A stretch of DNA of 64,000 bases from Dallia pectoralis (GCA_029465975.1 CM055762.1:2914001-2978000), one strand, 5' to 3'; counted from the stretch's first letter, positions 43,323 through 57,334 are shown. Translations and numbers: made by a program. Notes: a model not told the origin generated them from the letters alone.

Positions 43323-46133
43323 TTATCGTGAATGCTTTACCTGAAGCCCGCCCCTAACATGACTAGGACGTTATGCACTCACCACTCTATTCAGCAGGAT
43401 CAGGATACACATACTTACACTATTGATACTAATTGTATTGATACTAATTGTATTGATACTAATTGTATTGGGAGTTGGGACCAAGATCCTTTCACTAACC
43501 CAATCGTTCAGTGCCATCACTACCCCTATCCTCCTCACGAGCACTGGCTTCACATGTCACGGGCCATCATTGGCATGTATAGTTTGTGCAGCACGCAAAA
43601 TGTATATTGTCAATGCCACAGAAGCTACGTCATTAAGTCTACATGTGATTAAACTATGAGAATCCCAGGGCCCTCTCTCATTGTGAGTGGTACAACGCTC
43701 CCCCACACACCTCTCTGTGATCTATCTCTCAACCCCTCCCAGTAAACCACAACACTCAAAACCATCTTTTATTTGGCTAATGGTTATAAAGATTAATTTG
43801 GTGCCAAATGGAGTCAAATGGATTCCTAACTCACCCCCGGTGGGCCGGCCCCTCTCTTTTGGCGCAGATGAATGGAGTCGCGGCACATTGCTCCGTCTCT
43901 GGGTGTGTGCGATTTCAACAAGCAGCCCATGACCCTCGTCAGGTCGGACGTTTCTCAGCCATTTCCTTGCGACTTCGATTTAACGTGAAAACTTACACCT
44001 CTCCTCCACTGCGAAGGTAAACGTTCCCGTTCCGCTGTGCTGTTTCTCGCGACGTGTTTTTGTTTCCTGCGTTAGTGCAGTCAGTTTGGAGTCACCCGTA
44101 CGTAATTGTACCAATGACACTCGGGTGTCCAGTCAGTGCAGCGACCACCTGGTGTATCTGGCTTTTATCTAACGTCACACGTTTGACCGTCGACACGTGT
44201 AATGGCGTTCACCACTTGATATAGGCCAATATGAACACTTGGTGTTTTGTGGAATTAATAAACATTTTCAGTGTCATTAATTCCTTTTGCTCATACTTTT
44301 CTTGTCTGTTACACTGCTTCCAGACTGCGGTTCGCCCAAGGGCAAGCAGTAGTGGTTAAAAAGGAAAGAACCTACCTCATTACTAACCCCATCATATTAA
44401 GTGAATAAAACTCTGCAATTATGACTAGGTCCTATTTATGTGTTGGTGCAATGCCTGGATCTTACGTACATCTAAAAAAGTCGGCGAGAAATTCACGGCA
44501 TGATGACATTTTGGCTGACTCTGGATGTATCTACAATTGGATACATCTATTGTGGCAGGTTGTATAGAAGCTGTCCTGTTGTAAAACCGGTGAAAGTACA
44601 ACGTCTGGAGTTGAGAAATCACAGACCATGCTCACCATGGGGAAAATGAGTGCCGATGTTTCACTTTGAGGTTAAATATATTTAGCTAATGGCATTGGTT
44701 GATCTTGTCTTATATCGTCAGAACTTGCCTTTAACTTAAGGGACTGAAGTGGGTAGGGTGCGCAAACGTGTTCTTGCTTAGTGACTCATGAAATTGGACT
44801 CAAACACTCTCTATTGGTCGATTACATTTCGATGAATAAATGCTCGCTACTGTCAGAACTGTTTTGCGTCATTTCTACGAATTCATCCAGCAATATAATC
44901 CTCCCATCTCCTGGGTGTGACGGTGCAGAAACGCCATCATTAGAAGATTAAGGATTGTCAGTGAAACTTCCGTTACTTAATGCAGTAAGCTCACATGGCC
45001 GTCTTCAATTATAATATGTTTGCCTTTGACCAGAGAATGACATTGAATGACTTGAAATGAAGTCAACCCGTCCAAATTGAATATCTTTATGCACTATGTA
45101 CTTTATCAGCTGTTGCTTCACTTATCATCGCATATAAAGTGTCTCCACCGACAAACTGAACATGTTTTTTTATTTTGCATAACAGGACAGAAAGCTATTA
45201 GTTTAAGGTAATTGCATAGTGTAAGAAAACGTAATTCATTTTAAATGTAACATTCAGTTAATAACTGGTTAACCCCCTGCCCACCCAACCCTGCCATGCC
45301 TCTATAGGGGAGAGGGCTTTCTCACACGCTCACTCTATCTCCATCTTTGATGTCCTGATTCCTCTTCATATCCTGGATACGCCCTTCAAGAAGGGAGAAG
45401 GCCTGGCAGGGAGACACTGCCTGTAAGGGCCTTTCTTTTAACCCATCTACCACCCCTCAAGAAAAAAACATAATAAAAAAACGTTTTTTTTCTCCCCCCA
45501 TTGTAAGAAGCTCCTTTCTGGAACTCCGGGCAGCTCTACAATGCCCCCGAAAAGATGGATAGAGCGATTGTCCTGTTTAGTGATCCGCAAACTTGGAGGG
45601 GTGGGGGTCCAGTGTGGAGGGCAGGCCTACGCCGTGCCTGACCTGACACCACTGGCTCGGGTGGGTGGTAGGGGGCTACGTCGGGCCAAGGGTAGCAGTG
45701 AGGGGAATGGTGTGTCCCCCTCCGGACAATGGAAGCCCTTGGGGATGAGAAGGACATCTTTCCTACCATGTGGGGGGCCGGGGGAGTGTTGGAGCATCGG
45801 AATATGGGGCAAATGGGAGACGGGCGGTGGGATAGCGATATTAAGGGGAATACGTTCTGGCCCATTACTTCAAATTAAAGCCCAAACTCCGATAGGGAAG
45901 GAAGTGGGAGCTTGAGCTGTGAATTCCGGGCGCACGTGTTTAAAAAAAAAAAAATAGATGACAAACAAATAATGACCTAGTGTGCATGTTAACGCATTCG
46001 TTGGCATTCTGTACACACCGCAGCCCTATGGATTTCTGTTTGGATGGAAATAAACCGCTCGGGAGCAGTTGTCAGTTGGCTGCTCTATTGACATCTGCCT
46101 GAGACCCCATATCCCCACAGCCATTTGTGGAAC
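43323..46133. other. region between inverted arms, unassigned
   Basis: Open frames at 43332-43652, 43808-44020 and 45541-45915 show no recognised motif and overlap low-complexity or G-rich sequence. No splice-linked gene could be built. Confidence 0.3.
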
Positions 46134-47827
46134 CCCTGGAGCAGGCACGTGCAGAGGGGGGCGTTGGGTGCTTGAGCACCTGCCCCTTTGCCCCTTGGTG
46201 CCCAAAGTGCCCTTTTTTGTCAAAGCAAAATTTCCTAAATTTTTTGGAAATAACATGCCCTTTTGTGAATGCCTGCCCATGCCCAATCTAAATATTAGTA
46301 ACATTTATTAATAATAATTTCGCCGTAAATAAAATTATCCCCGTGATGACCTTTCACCTGACGACGACGACCTCATCATAACGGGACGATTCCGCACGCC
46401 ACACGCGCATTTCTTTATTAGCAGCGGATATTTTCAACACCGCGGCATCTGGTAAGTGCTGTTTCATTCTTTATTTACTTATTATTATTTTACAAGAACG
46501 ATGTGATGTGAAGAGAGCATGCAGATATGTTGTTTATACTGCTGTTATAGCCTGTAGTGTAAGTAAAGTTAGCGTGCTGTTTGAGGGAGAAAGTTTCACA
46601 GGCATCTAGGGGCTCTGGTCTTTGTTGTTATTTGACTAAACTATTATTCTATTGCAGTATTTTTTTAAACGTTGAGTGCCTTAAAAAATTATAACACACT
46701 GGTAAGGCTTATTCAGATTTTCTCATTCTCTTAATAATCATTATAAAAATCAAAACAATAGCAACAGTGTTTACAAAGGCAAGACCACTATAGCCTGTAA
46801 ACTCAATAATATCTCTCTGGAAATAAATGTAAAAATATCAAATAATCAATCAAAATCCAACTACATCTCATAGTCATGCAATTTGAAGTCATGATCACAG
46901 TATTGTATTCTGTACACACACACACCTCTGTCTATATAAATCATTGTTTCTCACTCTTACCCCTGCCATGGCCACCATCATCATATCCCTCAATTAATGT
47001 TGTTTTTCTCAGATAAATGTACTTTTTTGAATCTTATTTTCTCTACCTGCAGCTCTTTGTGTGCAGCAGCCAGTTGGGAGGCTCCTCTTATTTTCTTGGA
47101 GAAGTCAGCCTTGGCAAGTCAGTGAGAAATTTCCAAACACTGTCAGCAATATTTACATATTGTCATGGTCACATAACAATTGTTTAATCAGCTAATATAT
47201 CTCCTATATGTTTGTTGTTTTAATGTCTACAGTCAACTCCAGTAGCAGCAGCAGGAACAACAACAACAGCAAAGGCAGCCTACTCAGTCAAGGACTTTTT
47301 GCTGTATTTTTTTCTGTTTAATGTGAAATATTAATGTAACTCTTGTGTTTTTGTAATTCAGTTTTTGCCATCAAAATAGCCACAAATGCTGACATGGCAT
47401 TGAATAAAACTATATTGTACTGTATGAAACATGGGCCACGGCGATTTTACTGTAACATTTTCTATAGTTTTTACTATAACAGCTGTTCTTAATTATTTTT
47501 GTAGAACAGAGAAGAAAAAGACATTAGGTTGGGACACCTTTTTAAACATTTCTATTAGGTTATTATTAGGTGGACAGAAAATCTTTTTTAACTTTTATAC
47601 TTAAAATTGTCTCATATTCTGTTTCTTTTTCAAAACTGCATCACAGCATTTGCTGCCGTATCAATACATAATCACCTGTTCCGATACGCGAATCGGCAAG
47701 GAATTCTTCACATTATATTGCTGAATTGATATTTTGAACACCGCTATTTAAAGCCTTGTTCAATGTGCCCCTTTTATACTTTGAGCACCTGCCCCTCCAA
47801 AGGTCTCTGCACGGCCCTGCCCTGGAG
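46134..47827. mobile_element. non-autonomous hAT element with exact 8-bp TSD
   Basis: The element spans 46142-47819 (1,678 bp). The termini CAGGCACGTGCAGAGG and, inverted, CAGGGCCGTGCAGAGA match 13/16. The target duplication CCCTGGAG is exact (46134-46141 and 47820-47827). Near both ends the word GAGCACCTGCCCCT appears in the same orientation. No transposase frame survives inside; the interior is AT-rich with a CA/TA run near 46915. Class is inferred from 8-bp TSD plus the CAGRG-type terminus. Confidence 0.85.
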
Positions 47828-48145
47828 CCACATTCTCCAGAGTCTTGTAGAAGCTTCTTGAAGCTGGAGGAGGATCCCATCCCCCGTCTGAACTCTCAGG
47901 CCCACGCTCGTTTGCCTCAGAACACTTTTTGTGTTTTAACGACAAAGCAACGTCGGGTTTCTGTGTGGCCGCGTGTGTTTGGGGAAAATACGCACCATCA
48001 AAACACTTAGAAATGTGTGTATTGATAAATGAGTATTTTTTACTACTTTTTTTTTTAGAAGTTGGTATTCTTTTGTTTAAGTTAGGCTATATTATGTTCT
48101 TCTTTGAATCATCTAACTAGCAACCTAATGTAACCACAACAAATA

Positions 48146-49630
48146 CTGTATGTTTAGAGCATGTTTAGAGCACATTTCTGTTTCAATTAAACCTTGTATC
48201 AAAATGTTGACTGTTAATAAGTAACAGATGAAGATATCCCAAATACCTGTTTAGCCGAGGGGGTCAGTTATTAAGGAAATGTCTGTATGGTCGGTTAAGT
48301 CACATGACATAAGTTGAAAGAGTGTACATATCTCACTCCTGTGATGCCAAAACCCAGAAATGATCCCAGGACTCGAGCTACTGTTAGCTTGACAACACTG
48401 ATGAATAGTCTGTCTGTTAAACGTCTCAAACACCCAAAGTCTACCAGGATATCCTTCAGATCCGAGCACAATACCACTATAGGTTTCACTATGAAAGGTT
48501 CAACTCAGTCAGAAGCAGAAGTTTTTCCCAACTAATTTCCAAGCTCGGTACTCTTGAAAAATAATTTGTTATATTCCGTTACTACGATTTCGGAGTCAAA
48601 TTCCCAGATTATCTCTTTAGAAAAAACACACAAATAGTTTGCAAATAACCTATTCAAACTTGTTTGCTTAATCTTTTTAAATGCTAGTCCATTTTAATAG
48701 GATTCTAACTGGCTACATAATTTATCTCTCAACTTGGCCGAATACTAACTGATATACTGAAATATAAATCAAGCTCCCAATATCCTGTTGTAGCTCACCC
48801 TACATAAAGTTACAAGGCAGGTTGGCTGTTGTCACCAAGACCATCAGTAGTGTCATTAGCGGTGGAGTTGGTCATCCAGCAGACATTAATCCATTATTTT
48901 GCTGAGTAATCCAAACTGTAAAATGACTTTAACAACATATTATCCACATATTATCGCTTTTTCCCGATCCCACTCTATGTGTTCATGCCTGTCTGTGACC
49001 TCCTCACTCAGGCTGCCGTTATTTGTCAAGTTAGCATCCATTCTAGCCGTTAGCTTAACATTCCTTTAGGACACAACAAGCTAAAACTAGCTAGCTACTT
49101 CTCAACAAAAAAGGGAAAAGTAAATCAGAAAAATCTAAAAGTGGTTCCCACTTATAATTTATATTTCTTTTACTCTATCTCACTCTATCACTTTACCAAC
49201 AGTTTGTTGGAAAATAATTAAAGATGATATTATAATTGGACAAACGGGATGTCAATATTGTATTCTTGTCGTTGATTGGTTATGGAGGACGTCCTCCCTT
49301 GGAGCATCATTGTTTGTGTTTTGGCCAATAACAGATTAGCATGAAAAAGATAAAGTACATGAAATTGATATTAGAGATCCGGATCTGAGGAGGACAACAA
49401 TAGCCAATAGTGACACTATACGCAGGTGCCCCCCACCCCCACAGCCTTTTCCACTCAGCATGCAGGTGTCACTATTCAGAATTTAAGCAGAAAATCGAAA
49501 TTTCAATAATGAGAAAATATTTGCTAAATCAAACTAAGTTTGGTATTGGTTTATTTCAACCAATTCGTCTTTTTATATTTTGATTTCCTATAAAAAAAAT
49601 AGGGGAGCAACCTCCTCTGCCTTTATGGTT
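48146..49630 (-). repeat. inverted repeat arm, right
   Basis: Reverse-complement partner of 41300-42852, separated from it by about 5.3 kb. The equivalent 33-codon ORF lies at 49041-48940 on the minus strand, and the 73-codon frame at 48314-48535 on the plus strand. The outer part (49340-49630) is more diverged than the centre. Confidence 0.8.
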
Positions 49631-51210
49631 CAACTTCTACTGCTAAAAAGTAATATGCACACTGAAAATGCACAAGAGTGGTTACGTTTGAAAAGAAAGG
49701 GAAAAGGGTAGATTTTTAACAAACCTAGATCCCACATTGATTATTAGTCCTAGTTAAATATTTGTTTAATATTGGCAATAACCTATCCAACTCAATGTAG
49801 TGTTTCACTTTCAGGACAATCAAGTTATAAAACTAGAAATTATATTGTTTGCCCTTGTCAATTTGAGGAAATCTCAGTGGCGTAACCTTTTATTATCACT
49901 AACTAAATGTTAAATTCGATATCACCTTTTTGTGAAAAATAAAACTCCCATTGAACGATAAGCAAAACCAGGAAGAAGAAGTGCGGAAGCTTGTTCATTC
50001 AGGCATTCTTGAGGTTTTATAAATACATGTGGCTAAAGATACACACCATCTGCTTGTTCCCTAATAATTATTCCCTTCGACTCTCCATTTACATGTTCAC
50101 ACGCACCTCTGCCTTTTGCACAAGTGTCCCAAAGTTGAGGGAGTGACATTGATCAAGAGTGTAGAGGCTAATTAGACCCTCCAATGAACCATTCCATCCT
50201 TTGCGCCAACTGGAATCCCATTAGATACCATGTTATTCTTGAGACCTTGCTACTTCAAACAACAAAGTGGGCAGACAATCTCTAATCATTGCATTTGTTT
50301 ACGTTGCATTTAGAGACCCGACACGCTTGGATGATAAAATACCTCCCACCTAAACTGTTAATGATGTTTAAAATGTATTATCTTTATATATAACTGCTTT
50401 GTTGCTTAAAAATGCTGTGAATTGAATAATTCCAGTCAGTGTGTCCTGGTCATTTTCAGTGATCCACTCGCCACAGTCTGGAATTCACAGTTTGAGATTC
50501 GTCAGCAACCCTTTGATCGAGTGCGGAGGGCCAAAAGCGCTGGTTCAGGATTAATAGACAGCCTCTGCTTTGACTTCCATAGCGGCAATTCCTGTTAACT
50601 CCTCCTCCACATTTAAGGTATTGGTTGAACAGTGCAGAAGCAAACATCCCCTGGATTCACCTTCCCCCCGTATATCCAGACAAGTATGTGGGTCAACAAG
50701 TTTCAGGCTCCCTGTGAATTCAGGTTAGTCTCGATGTGAAATGTGCCTTATTGTTAATTTGCATAACTTTGCATAACTTTGCATGTATTTCGGCCGTAGG
50801 CGATGTTCCTTTTTATGTTGATATGTGACTCATACATTTATGGAGAATATGCAGGCAACAGTTAACTTTAACTTCCTTTTTACTGCACACAAACATACAA
50901 ATCGTTTCCATTAAAAGGAAACATTTGTCAGTTTGTACACAAATCACAATGAGCACATTTCAAGAGTTAATGGTTGACTATTTTGCTTAGGGAAAGACCA
51001 GCAGATTATTTCCACCTTGGTAGCTTTGGGATTAGATTTGGGATTTATTTCCACATTTTTGGATACTGTATTTGGTCAGCTGCTGCCTTATATGAGTTAA
51101 TGGGTACGCGGCAACATGGGCTTAGTGCTGAAATGTCCCTTTAAAAATATGGTTTAAATGTCCTACAGGTGCCCTAGATTAGAGAGGTCAATGGGTCATA
51201 CGCCTTGTAA
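49631..51210. other. unassigned intergenic sequence
   Basis: AT-rich with no recognised exon, RNA gene or transposon. Confidence 0.3.
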
Positions 51211-51214
51211 ATCA

Positions 51215-52590
51215 TTATCGCCCTAACAGGTCTACTGAGGATGCCATCTCCACTACTGTCCACTCTGCCCTGACCCACCTGGACAAAACCTATCACCGGT
51301 TATGTGACCTATAACCGGAACAATTCAATTGACAAACTAACTGACATTTTTGATGGGGGAATTAAAATAAAACATACAATAACCTGGTTGCAAAAATGTG
51401 CACACCCTTTTTTCACATCACAATAACCTGGCATTTTGGGTGTGTAGACTTTTTATATCCACTGTATGCGAGGAAGCTGTTCAGCTCAGCATTCAATACA
51501 GTCATCCTCTCTAGACTGGTTACCAAAATCCAAGACATTGGGATCAGCCGCTCTCTTTGCAAAAGGACTCTAGACTTCCTCATTAACAGACCACAGTCTG
51601 TCAGGTTGGAAAACCTCACCTCCATTACCCTGACCCTGAACACCGGTGTCCCACAGGGCTGTGTGCTTGGCCCACTCCTATACTCCCTCTTCACCCACGA
51701 CAGCGTCCCTGTACAAAGCTCTAATACTATTGTCAAGTTTGCAGATGACACCACAGTAGATGGTCTGATCAGGGACAATGACGAGGCAGCCAACAGAGAG
51801 GAGATCAACCACCTAGTGGCTTGGTGTGCAGATAACAACCTGGCCATCAATGGCAATAAAACCAAAGAACTGATTGTGGATTACAAGAAGACAGTTCTCC
51901 AACAACCTATCCTGGTCCCTCAACACCACAACTCTGGTCAAAAAGGCGCAACATTGCCTGTACTTTTTTTAAGGAAGCCCACCTATCTACTAACATCCTC
52001 GTAATCTTTTGCTGCGGCACGGTCGAGAGCATTCTGACTAACTGTGGCACAGTCTGGTACAACGGTTGCAAGCCATCAAAGACAACCAGCACAAGCGCTG
52101 TTTGCGGAGAGTGTTTGGCATTATCAGGGACCCCTCACACCCCAGCCATAAACTGTTTGCCCCCCTGCCATCAGGCAAGCTTCACAGATCTCTACTCACC
52201 CACACCAGCAGGAACAGTTTCGTCCCTACGTCTGTTAACATACTGAACTCTGAAACCCTTCAGTAACATTGCATTTACACTTCTACCTTATTTATTTTAT
52301 CTGCCACCCTTCTTGCCCTGCTCACAGCTAGCCTATTTGTTATATTTACCACCATGGGTTTACTACCATGTTCTCCGCTGGTGTTGCCCTCTGCACATTT
52401 GCAATTGTCTACATTGTTGAGCTGAATACCTGCACATTTACTTACCCATGTCAATTGCACATCTTCACACTGTACTCCATATTATTTTTGCACTGCTCTT
52501 TTTGCACCTCTGGTTGGATGCAAACTGCATTTCGATCGCTGTACTGTACTTGTACTGTCCAATGACAATAAAGTTAATTAACAAAAACAT
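51215..52590 (+). mobile_element. L2/CR1/Rex1-like LINE, 5'-truncated (family B)
   Basis: The + strand frame 51396-52004 encodes RT motifs: SAFNTVILSRLVTKIQDIGI, GVPQGCVLGPLLYSLFTHDS, the intact catalytic FADD in NTIVKFADDTTVDGLIRD, then NNLAINGNKTKELIVDYKK. After a frameshift near 51940 and an internal deletion, the C-terminus continues KDNQHKRCLRRVFGIIRDPS and LNSETLQ (52066-52266). The 3' UTR ends with TGTACTTGTACTGTCCAATG then ACAATAAAG (about 52545-52575). It is the same family as 8260-9455 but with its catalytic box preserved; still defective. Confidence 0.85.
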
Positions 52591-52644
52591 TTTAATTGCA
52601 GAACATGTAATTTTCAATTTTGATAAAAGCGAAACACTTTTAGC

Positions 52645-52792
52645 AGAGCGGCAATTGGGAATGACTTTGTTTTGCTGAAAGACAGAATGACAGTTTTCTC
52701 ACCTTGCCGGCTCTGGCATTTGATCCAGCAACCTTTCGGTTATTTGTCAGATGCCTAACCGCAAAGCTATTTGCCGCCCACACCATCGTGCA
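52645..52792 (-). repeat. tRNA-derived SINE-like unit
   Basis: On the minus strand, GGCGGCAAATAGCTTTGCGG resembles a tRNA A box and GGTTGCTGGATCAAATGCC a decayed B box. The remainder matches the style of salmonid/pike SINE-like sequence (ACCGAAAGGTTGCTGGATC). Confidence 0.5.
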
Positions 52793-54540
52793 TGAAGCCA
52801 GGCCTCTCAGCTGGCACCTGTAAATATCACATTCCGAAGAAATCTTAAGGTCAGATGTCACTCTCGGAATATGCCAAATCTTTTCAAAATGTTTCCTCAT
52901 AGTTATTTGTGGGAGGAGAGTATGGGTTTCCACCAGTATTTCCCAATAAGCCACATCACACAACAGCATTGCCTGAATGCCAGCCTCTCTCTCTTTGTTT
53001 TCTTTCTGTTTCGCTGAACAATATGATATTCTTGCTCCTGGAGCCCAGGCTCGGGGCCCTTTTGAGCGTCTTCACGGCACCCGGACCACATCGGACAGGC
53101 TCATTATACACAGTGGGCTTCAGTACCTCTCCCTCCTCTCACCCTTTCTCTCCTCTTCACAGGCTCGCCATTAGGTTAGCTGCCCTGCCATTTAGGATGC
53201 TTCGTCTTCCCCTCTGTTCTCCTTGCAAAAGAGGATATAATCCCGTTTGAACTGCTGCCCGGGCAAGGGACAAAACAAAACAATGAGAGGAGCAACACAG
53301 GCTCATGATCAGGTTAGCTTTATTCATCCCACTCCGTCCACCAGAACCAGAACCCACCAGGAGTGCCGCATGACAGGAGAGCCCGGGAGACAGACAGGCA
53401 ATTCCCTGCTCCAGTCCTCTTTACACTCCGAAATCAGACTTACAATGTGTATGTTAAAGATAGCTGTATAAGGTTTAGCTGTCAGTGTACTCAATTATGC
53501 TAATCGTTTTTGATCGACAAACACATTTCATAAAAACATTGACCCTCGCGTCCTTTTAAAGACGCCGACGGCCTATTGTCAACCCTGGGAATGCTTATTA
53601 AGAGTGACATATTGCAGTTTGCGCGCGTTTTCGTGATGCGTGCGCGCGCGTCGTTTGGAGGCTCCCTTTGGCACGGACTCCTTATAAATATTAATTGTGC
53701 CTCGCTAACGGCCCGAGAATGTGACCTTTCACCGCGGCTTGAACGGATCTTCCTCAGGCAGCGTACAAAGCATCGCAGTTTCAAAGTGGTCCGAACGACG
53801 CAAGCTTGATTTCCGTCATCCCCCCTCTGAGTGCCCTCACGTTGTTAGAACAAGCTATGGAAGAGCACGCAGGAGCCTACAGGGATTTATTCTACTGGGA
53901 TTGTTAAACTGAGGTTAATGTAACAAAGATTTTTGTCAATAAATAAAAAGATGATTTCCTTTTTCACTTTTGGCGCTGGCGATGGCCCTCCAATTCAGCA
54001 ACCTTTTTGCATAGAGATGCCGGTGTGTCGACAACAGTGACTTGATTGTTAAGCATTTAAATACAGGCCAGGGCACACACATTCGGTCTTTGGGAGATTA
54101 GCGGGACTATTCGGTTCACGACTGTCTGCAAACGTTGGCTGAAATGAATAATGTAACACTTTGATAGGGGTGCATCTGTGGATTTGTACTTAGGGGGGGG
54201 CGGTTGCTTTTAAGTGACAATGGCTCCTCCCGTAGTTCACCTGGCTTATGAGTTGAGTTCCCACTGGAGTAGTTTAGGGGCAGTATAAAGGCATATGCAA
54301 CTGATACTGTACGTCTGGAATAGTGTCTGATAAGTCACTTACATGTAAATGTTCCCATTCCACCTGGTTGGATATGCTGCAAGTTATCGTTTTTTAATTG
54401 CAATTTGTGTTTGCTAAAAGTTAGGATGTTGAAATTAGCTGAGAGAGACACACACAGTATAAGATATATCATCACTAGTCTGCATTTAGCCCCCACGGTC
54501 ACTATCAGCTTTGATTCGATAGACATTTTGGAATCTGCTC
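52793..54540. other. unassigned sequence with a short CpG-rich patch
   Basis: No gene recognised. At 53620-53655 there is a GCGCGCG/CGTGCGCGCGCG patch unusual for the surroundings. Confidence 0.3.
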
Positions 54541-54544
54541 TCAC

Positions 54545-54805
54545 ATCTAGACATTGCTCATTTGCACTAATCGGATATATATGACACACGCTATATGTAT
54601 GTATGTATATGTATGTCTTAAGCTAGGCAGTCTCCTGTCGGACTGTTCATGCTGTGTGTTTTTTGCTCCATTTGCACTGTTCATGTACACTGAAGAATGT
54701 GTGTCCAAAATGCTGCAGCTTTGGGTCAGAACAAATTCCATGTGTGTGTGAACAGACTTATAAACCTATAAAACCAATAAACCTGATCATGATTCGGATT
54801 CTGGT
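54545..54805 (+). mobile_element. LINE 3' UTR fragment (family C)
   Basis: Shares CATTTGCACTGTTCATGTAC, AATGCTGCAGCTTTGGGTCA and GAACAAATTCCATGTGTGTG blocks with the family C ends at 5625-6400 (minus) and 57335-57945 (plus). No coding part is present. Confidence 0.65.
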
Positions 54806-57215
54806 CATGCAGGGAATCGTTTTAGACACGACCACTAGAGTCGAAGCATCTTCAGTAAGGTGTTCTTGTTCTATCAGAGGTTCTTGCCAAATTCCTCTTA
54901 AGATCTTTAACGCGTCGACCAGTTAAACCCCCGTGGACCAAACTCTCCTAAACTCCCCCGAACCTCATTCGACCTGATCTTTAGAAATGGGCCAGGGGAC
55001 AAAGGGCTGTGGCCCTCTGTTGGATGGGACACCCATTAATATGTGTTTCAGTAAGTGTCGCCCATTGTGGCCTGCACATTTCTGAGCTGGCGGTGGTGGT
55101 GACGGTTTGGGGGTAAAGGTTCCTGAGGAGAAGGGAGGGACAGACCCCCTCTGCTAACGTCACCCATTGCCCGGCCCCTGTCAAAAGGCACCACCGCAGG
55201 CTCATGAAAGCAGCGGTCGAGCTGACTTTAACGGGCCGTCCTGACGGACGTTTACGACTCCGCGGCCCCGCGGAGCAGCAGCAAAAGGCATCACGGACAC
55301 ACCCCCTCACCGCGACCCTTTAAATGCAAACAAGGTCCGGGGAGTTGAAATGAACAACACGGGGAGCAGAGCCAGAGTAACAAAAATACCTGAAAGGCCT
55401 CGGTGTCATTACAGCTACATTTGATGTTGCGCCTGCCAGACGATGTGCCGTTCCCATGGTCTGGGTCCTTAGGGATCTGATGTTTACAATGCCAAACGAC
55501 TGGAGTGGAAGAAGACAGTCTGCACTTGCCCAAGCCTGCAGCGTGTCTTAGAGCGCACTAGACCATTTCAGCGTGATAAAGCTGGTCACACCGCATTTGC
55601 CAACAGCCACACATTCATTCAGTTTCTGTAATGGTACAGAAAGCCAGATATTTCTGTCAAACAACGCATTCAGAAATTATGCGAGGAGATTTGTTTGTAC
55701 AATTGTCTCTAGTATCAAATCTTCGCTTGGGTAAGGATTAACCCTTGGCAAAGGTAGACGTGAGAAGAACATCTAAAAAGAAGGCTGAGTTTGGGGCTGA
55801 TTTGCATTGACAACAGTAATTGTGACAACATTTCAACTGAAATAACATTTACATAAAGTATACATACACAAATTAGTATTTATATTTGCAACAAACGAAC
55901 AATGTGTGCTGTGCCTTATCCTGTGAAAATATTAGGTTGGTTAGGTTGGTTGCTTGCTTTGTTAATTCTTTTTTTTGTGTTATTTTCATTGACTGAAGAT
56001 TGGATTTTAGACATCAATTAAGTGACTTATTTATGGATAACAAAGTGAATCTCATGAGCAGTGTCTGATCCTTGTTTTAGGCAGACGCCAAACTGATGCT
56101 AGCTATCTCAAATTTAACGCAAATTCAATTATCACTTAATTAATTCATCAAATAGTGTTAGTGTACATTTCTGTTTTGATTTACAAAGAATCAAATGGCG
56201 TTCAATGGTTAGAATGTTTCATAGAACAAATTAGCTTTAATTCTTAAAGATGCTTTCTGTGATTTTCGTAAACAATTTGTTAATAATTTAGTCGAATTGA
56301 TCCCCTGAAGAATGTTTGCTATTTCACATACTGTTTGTGCCCATCAGTAGCTCATTGTTAGCAAAACCACTCGCTTGTTTAGTTTCAGGTGTCCAAGTAG
56401 CTAGTCCAATTAGTGTTCCCTATCACCGCCCAAATACTGTTGTTGGTAAGGCTGTGCGTTAACATACTTTAGCATTGTAACAACAGATCAGAGCCACATT
56501 TGTAGATGTTACCAGAGCAATTGTAGCAAACCCATTCAGCCTCATAAAGGGTGCTCTGAAATTAACCTGAATAAGTCAATCAGCACGGGAAAAACACAGC
56601 AATCAAAAATACCCTATTTGATCTGCGAGTACTAGGCAATAGCTGATATTACAAAACATTAATATATAGGTCAGTCAATTGACAGAAACACTTAAACACA
56701 GCTAATGACCCAGTGCTCGCTGAAGTTATGCTTGCTGGCAAAACTGACTTACGGGTATTTCAAATGATCCGCCTATCCAGAGGCCTATAAAACACCAGCA
56801 AATCAATCAAGTGGAGAATTTAAAAACAGATTGCTTAAACGTCAGCGTGCCTTTTACCAGCGTATGATGCATGTGTGCTTCCAATTAATCGTATAGCCTA
56901 GTTGAACGTACTGGCTATAACGATAATGAAATGGCCCAGTGGTCGTGCATAAGAACATGGTTTGCAAAGACAGAACGATCATAGCCGTAAACTGACAAGC
57001 GATGGCAATGAATCGCAATAAGGCTTGATGTATATAGGCTGTCTTGGTAGCCTGCCCCTTTGAATATACAAGCTCACTCATTTGATTGGCAATGCACTCT
57101 GCAAATTCATTGACTATGGCATTCAAATCCATGGTCCTGGTCCCGGTGTTTTTGGTGGACAAAATGGCCAACCCACTTAGTATCCATGGTCCCATGCTGC
57201 TCCTCGGGTTTGAAA
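54806..57215. other. unassigned intergenic sequence
   Basis: No gene or transposon recognised. Frames such as 55310-54981 and 57195-56854 minus have no known motif. Confidence 0.3.
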
Positions 57216-57217
57216 TG

Positions 57218-57290
57218 CTCTGTTCTTGTGGCCACAGGTTTTGGTCTGGATAGACGTCTGTAAGAGGGAAGGGTTCTGAATAGCCCGTTA
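57218..57290 (-). mobile_element. LINE family C scrap, inverted
   Basis: The reverse complement of this stretch (ending CAGACGTCTATCCAGACCAA on the minus strand) matches the coding 3' region also present at about 57575-57640 in the opposite orientation. Confidence 0.5.
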
Positions 57291-57334
57291 CCTGGTTAGG
57301 AACGTTCTGCCTCTATGTCACTGCCAATGACCAT

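Noticed and set aside
45541..45915. 124-codon Gly-rich ORF and its antisense
   Set aside because: G-rich low-complexity composition, no motif, no splice partners.
41300..49630. LTR retrotransposon between 41.3 and 49.6 kb
   Set aside because: The repeats are inverted, not direct, and no gag-pol frame lies between them.
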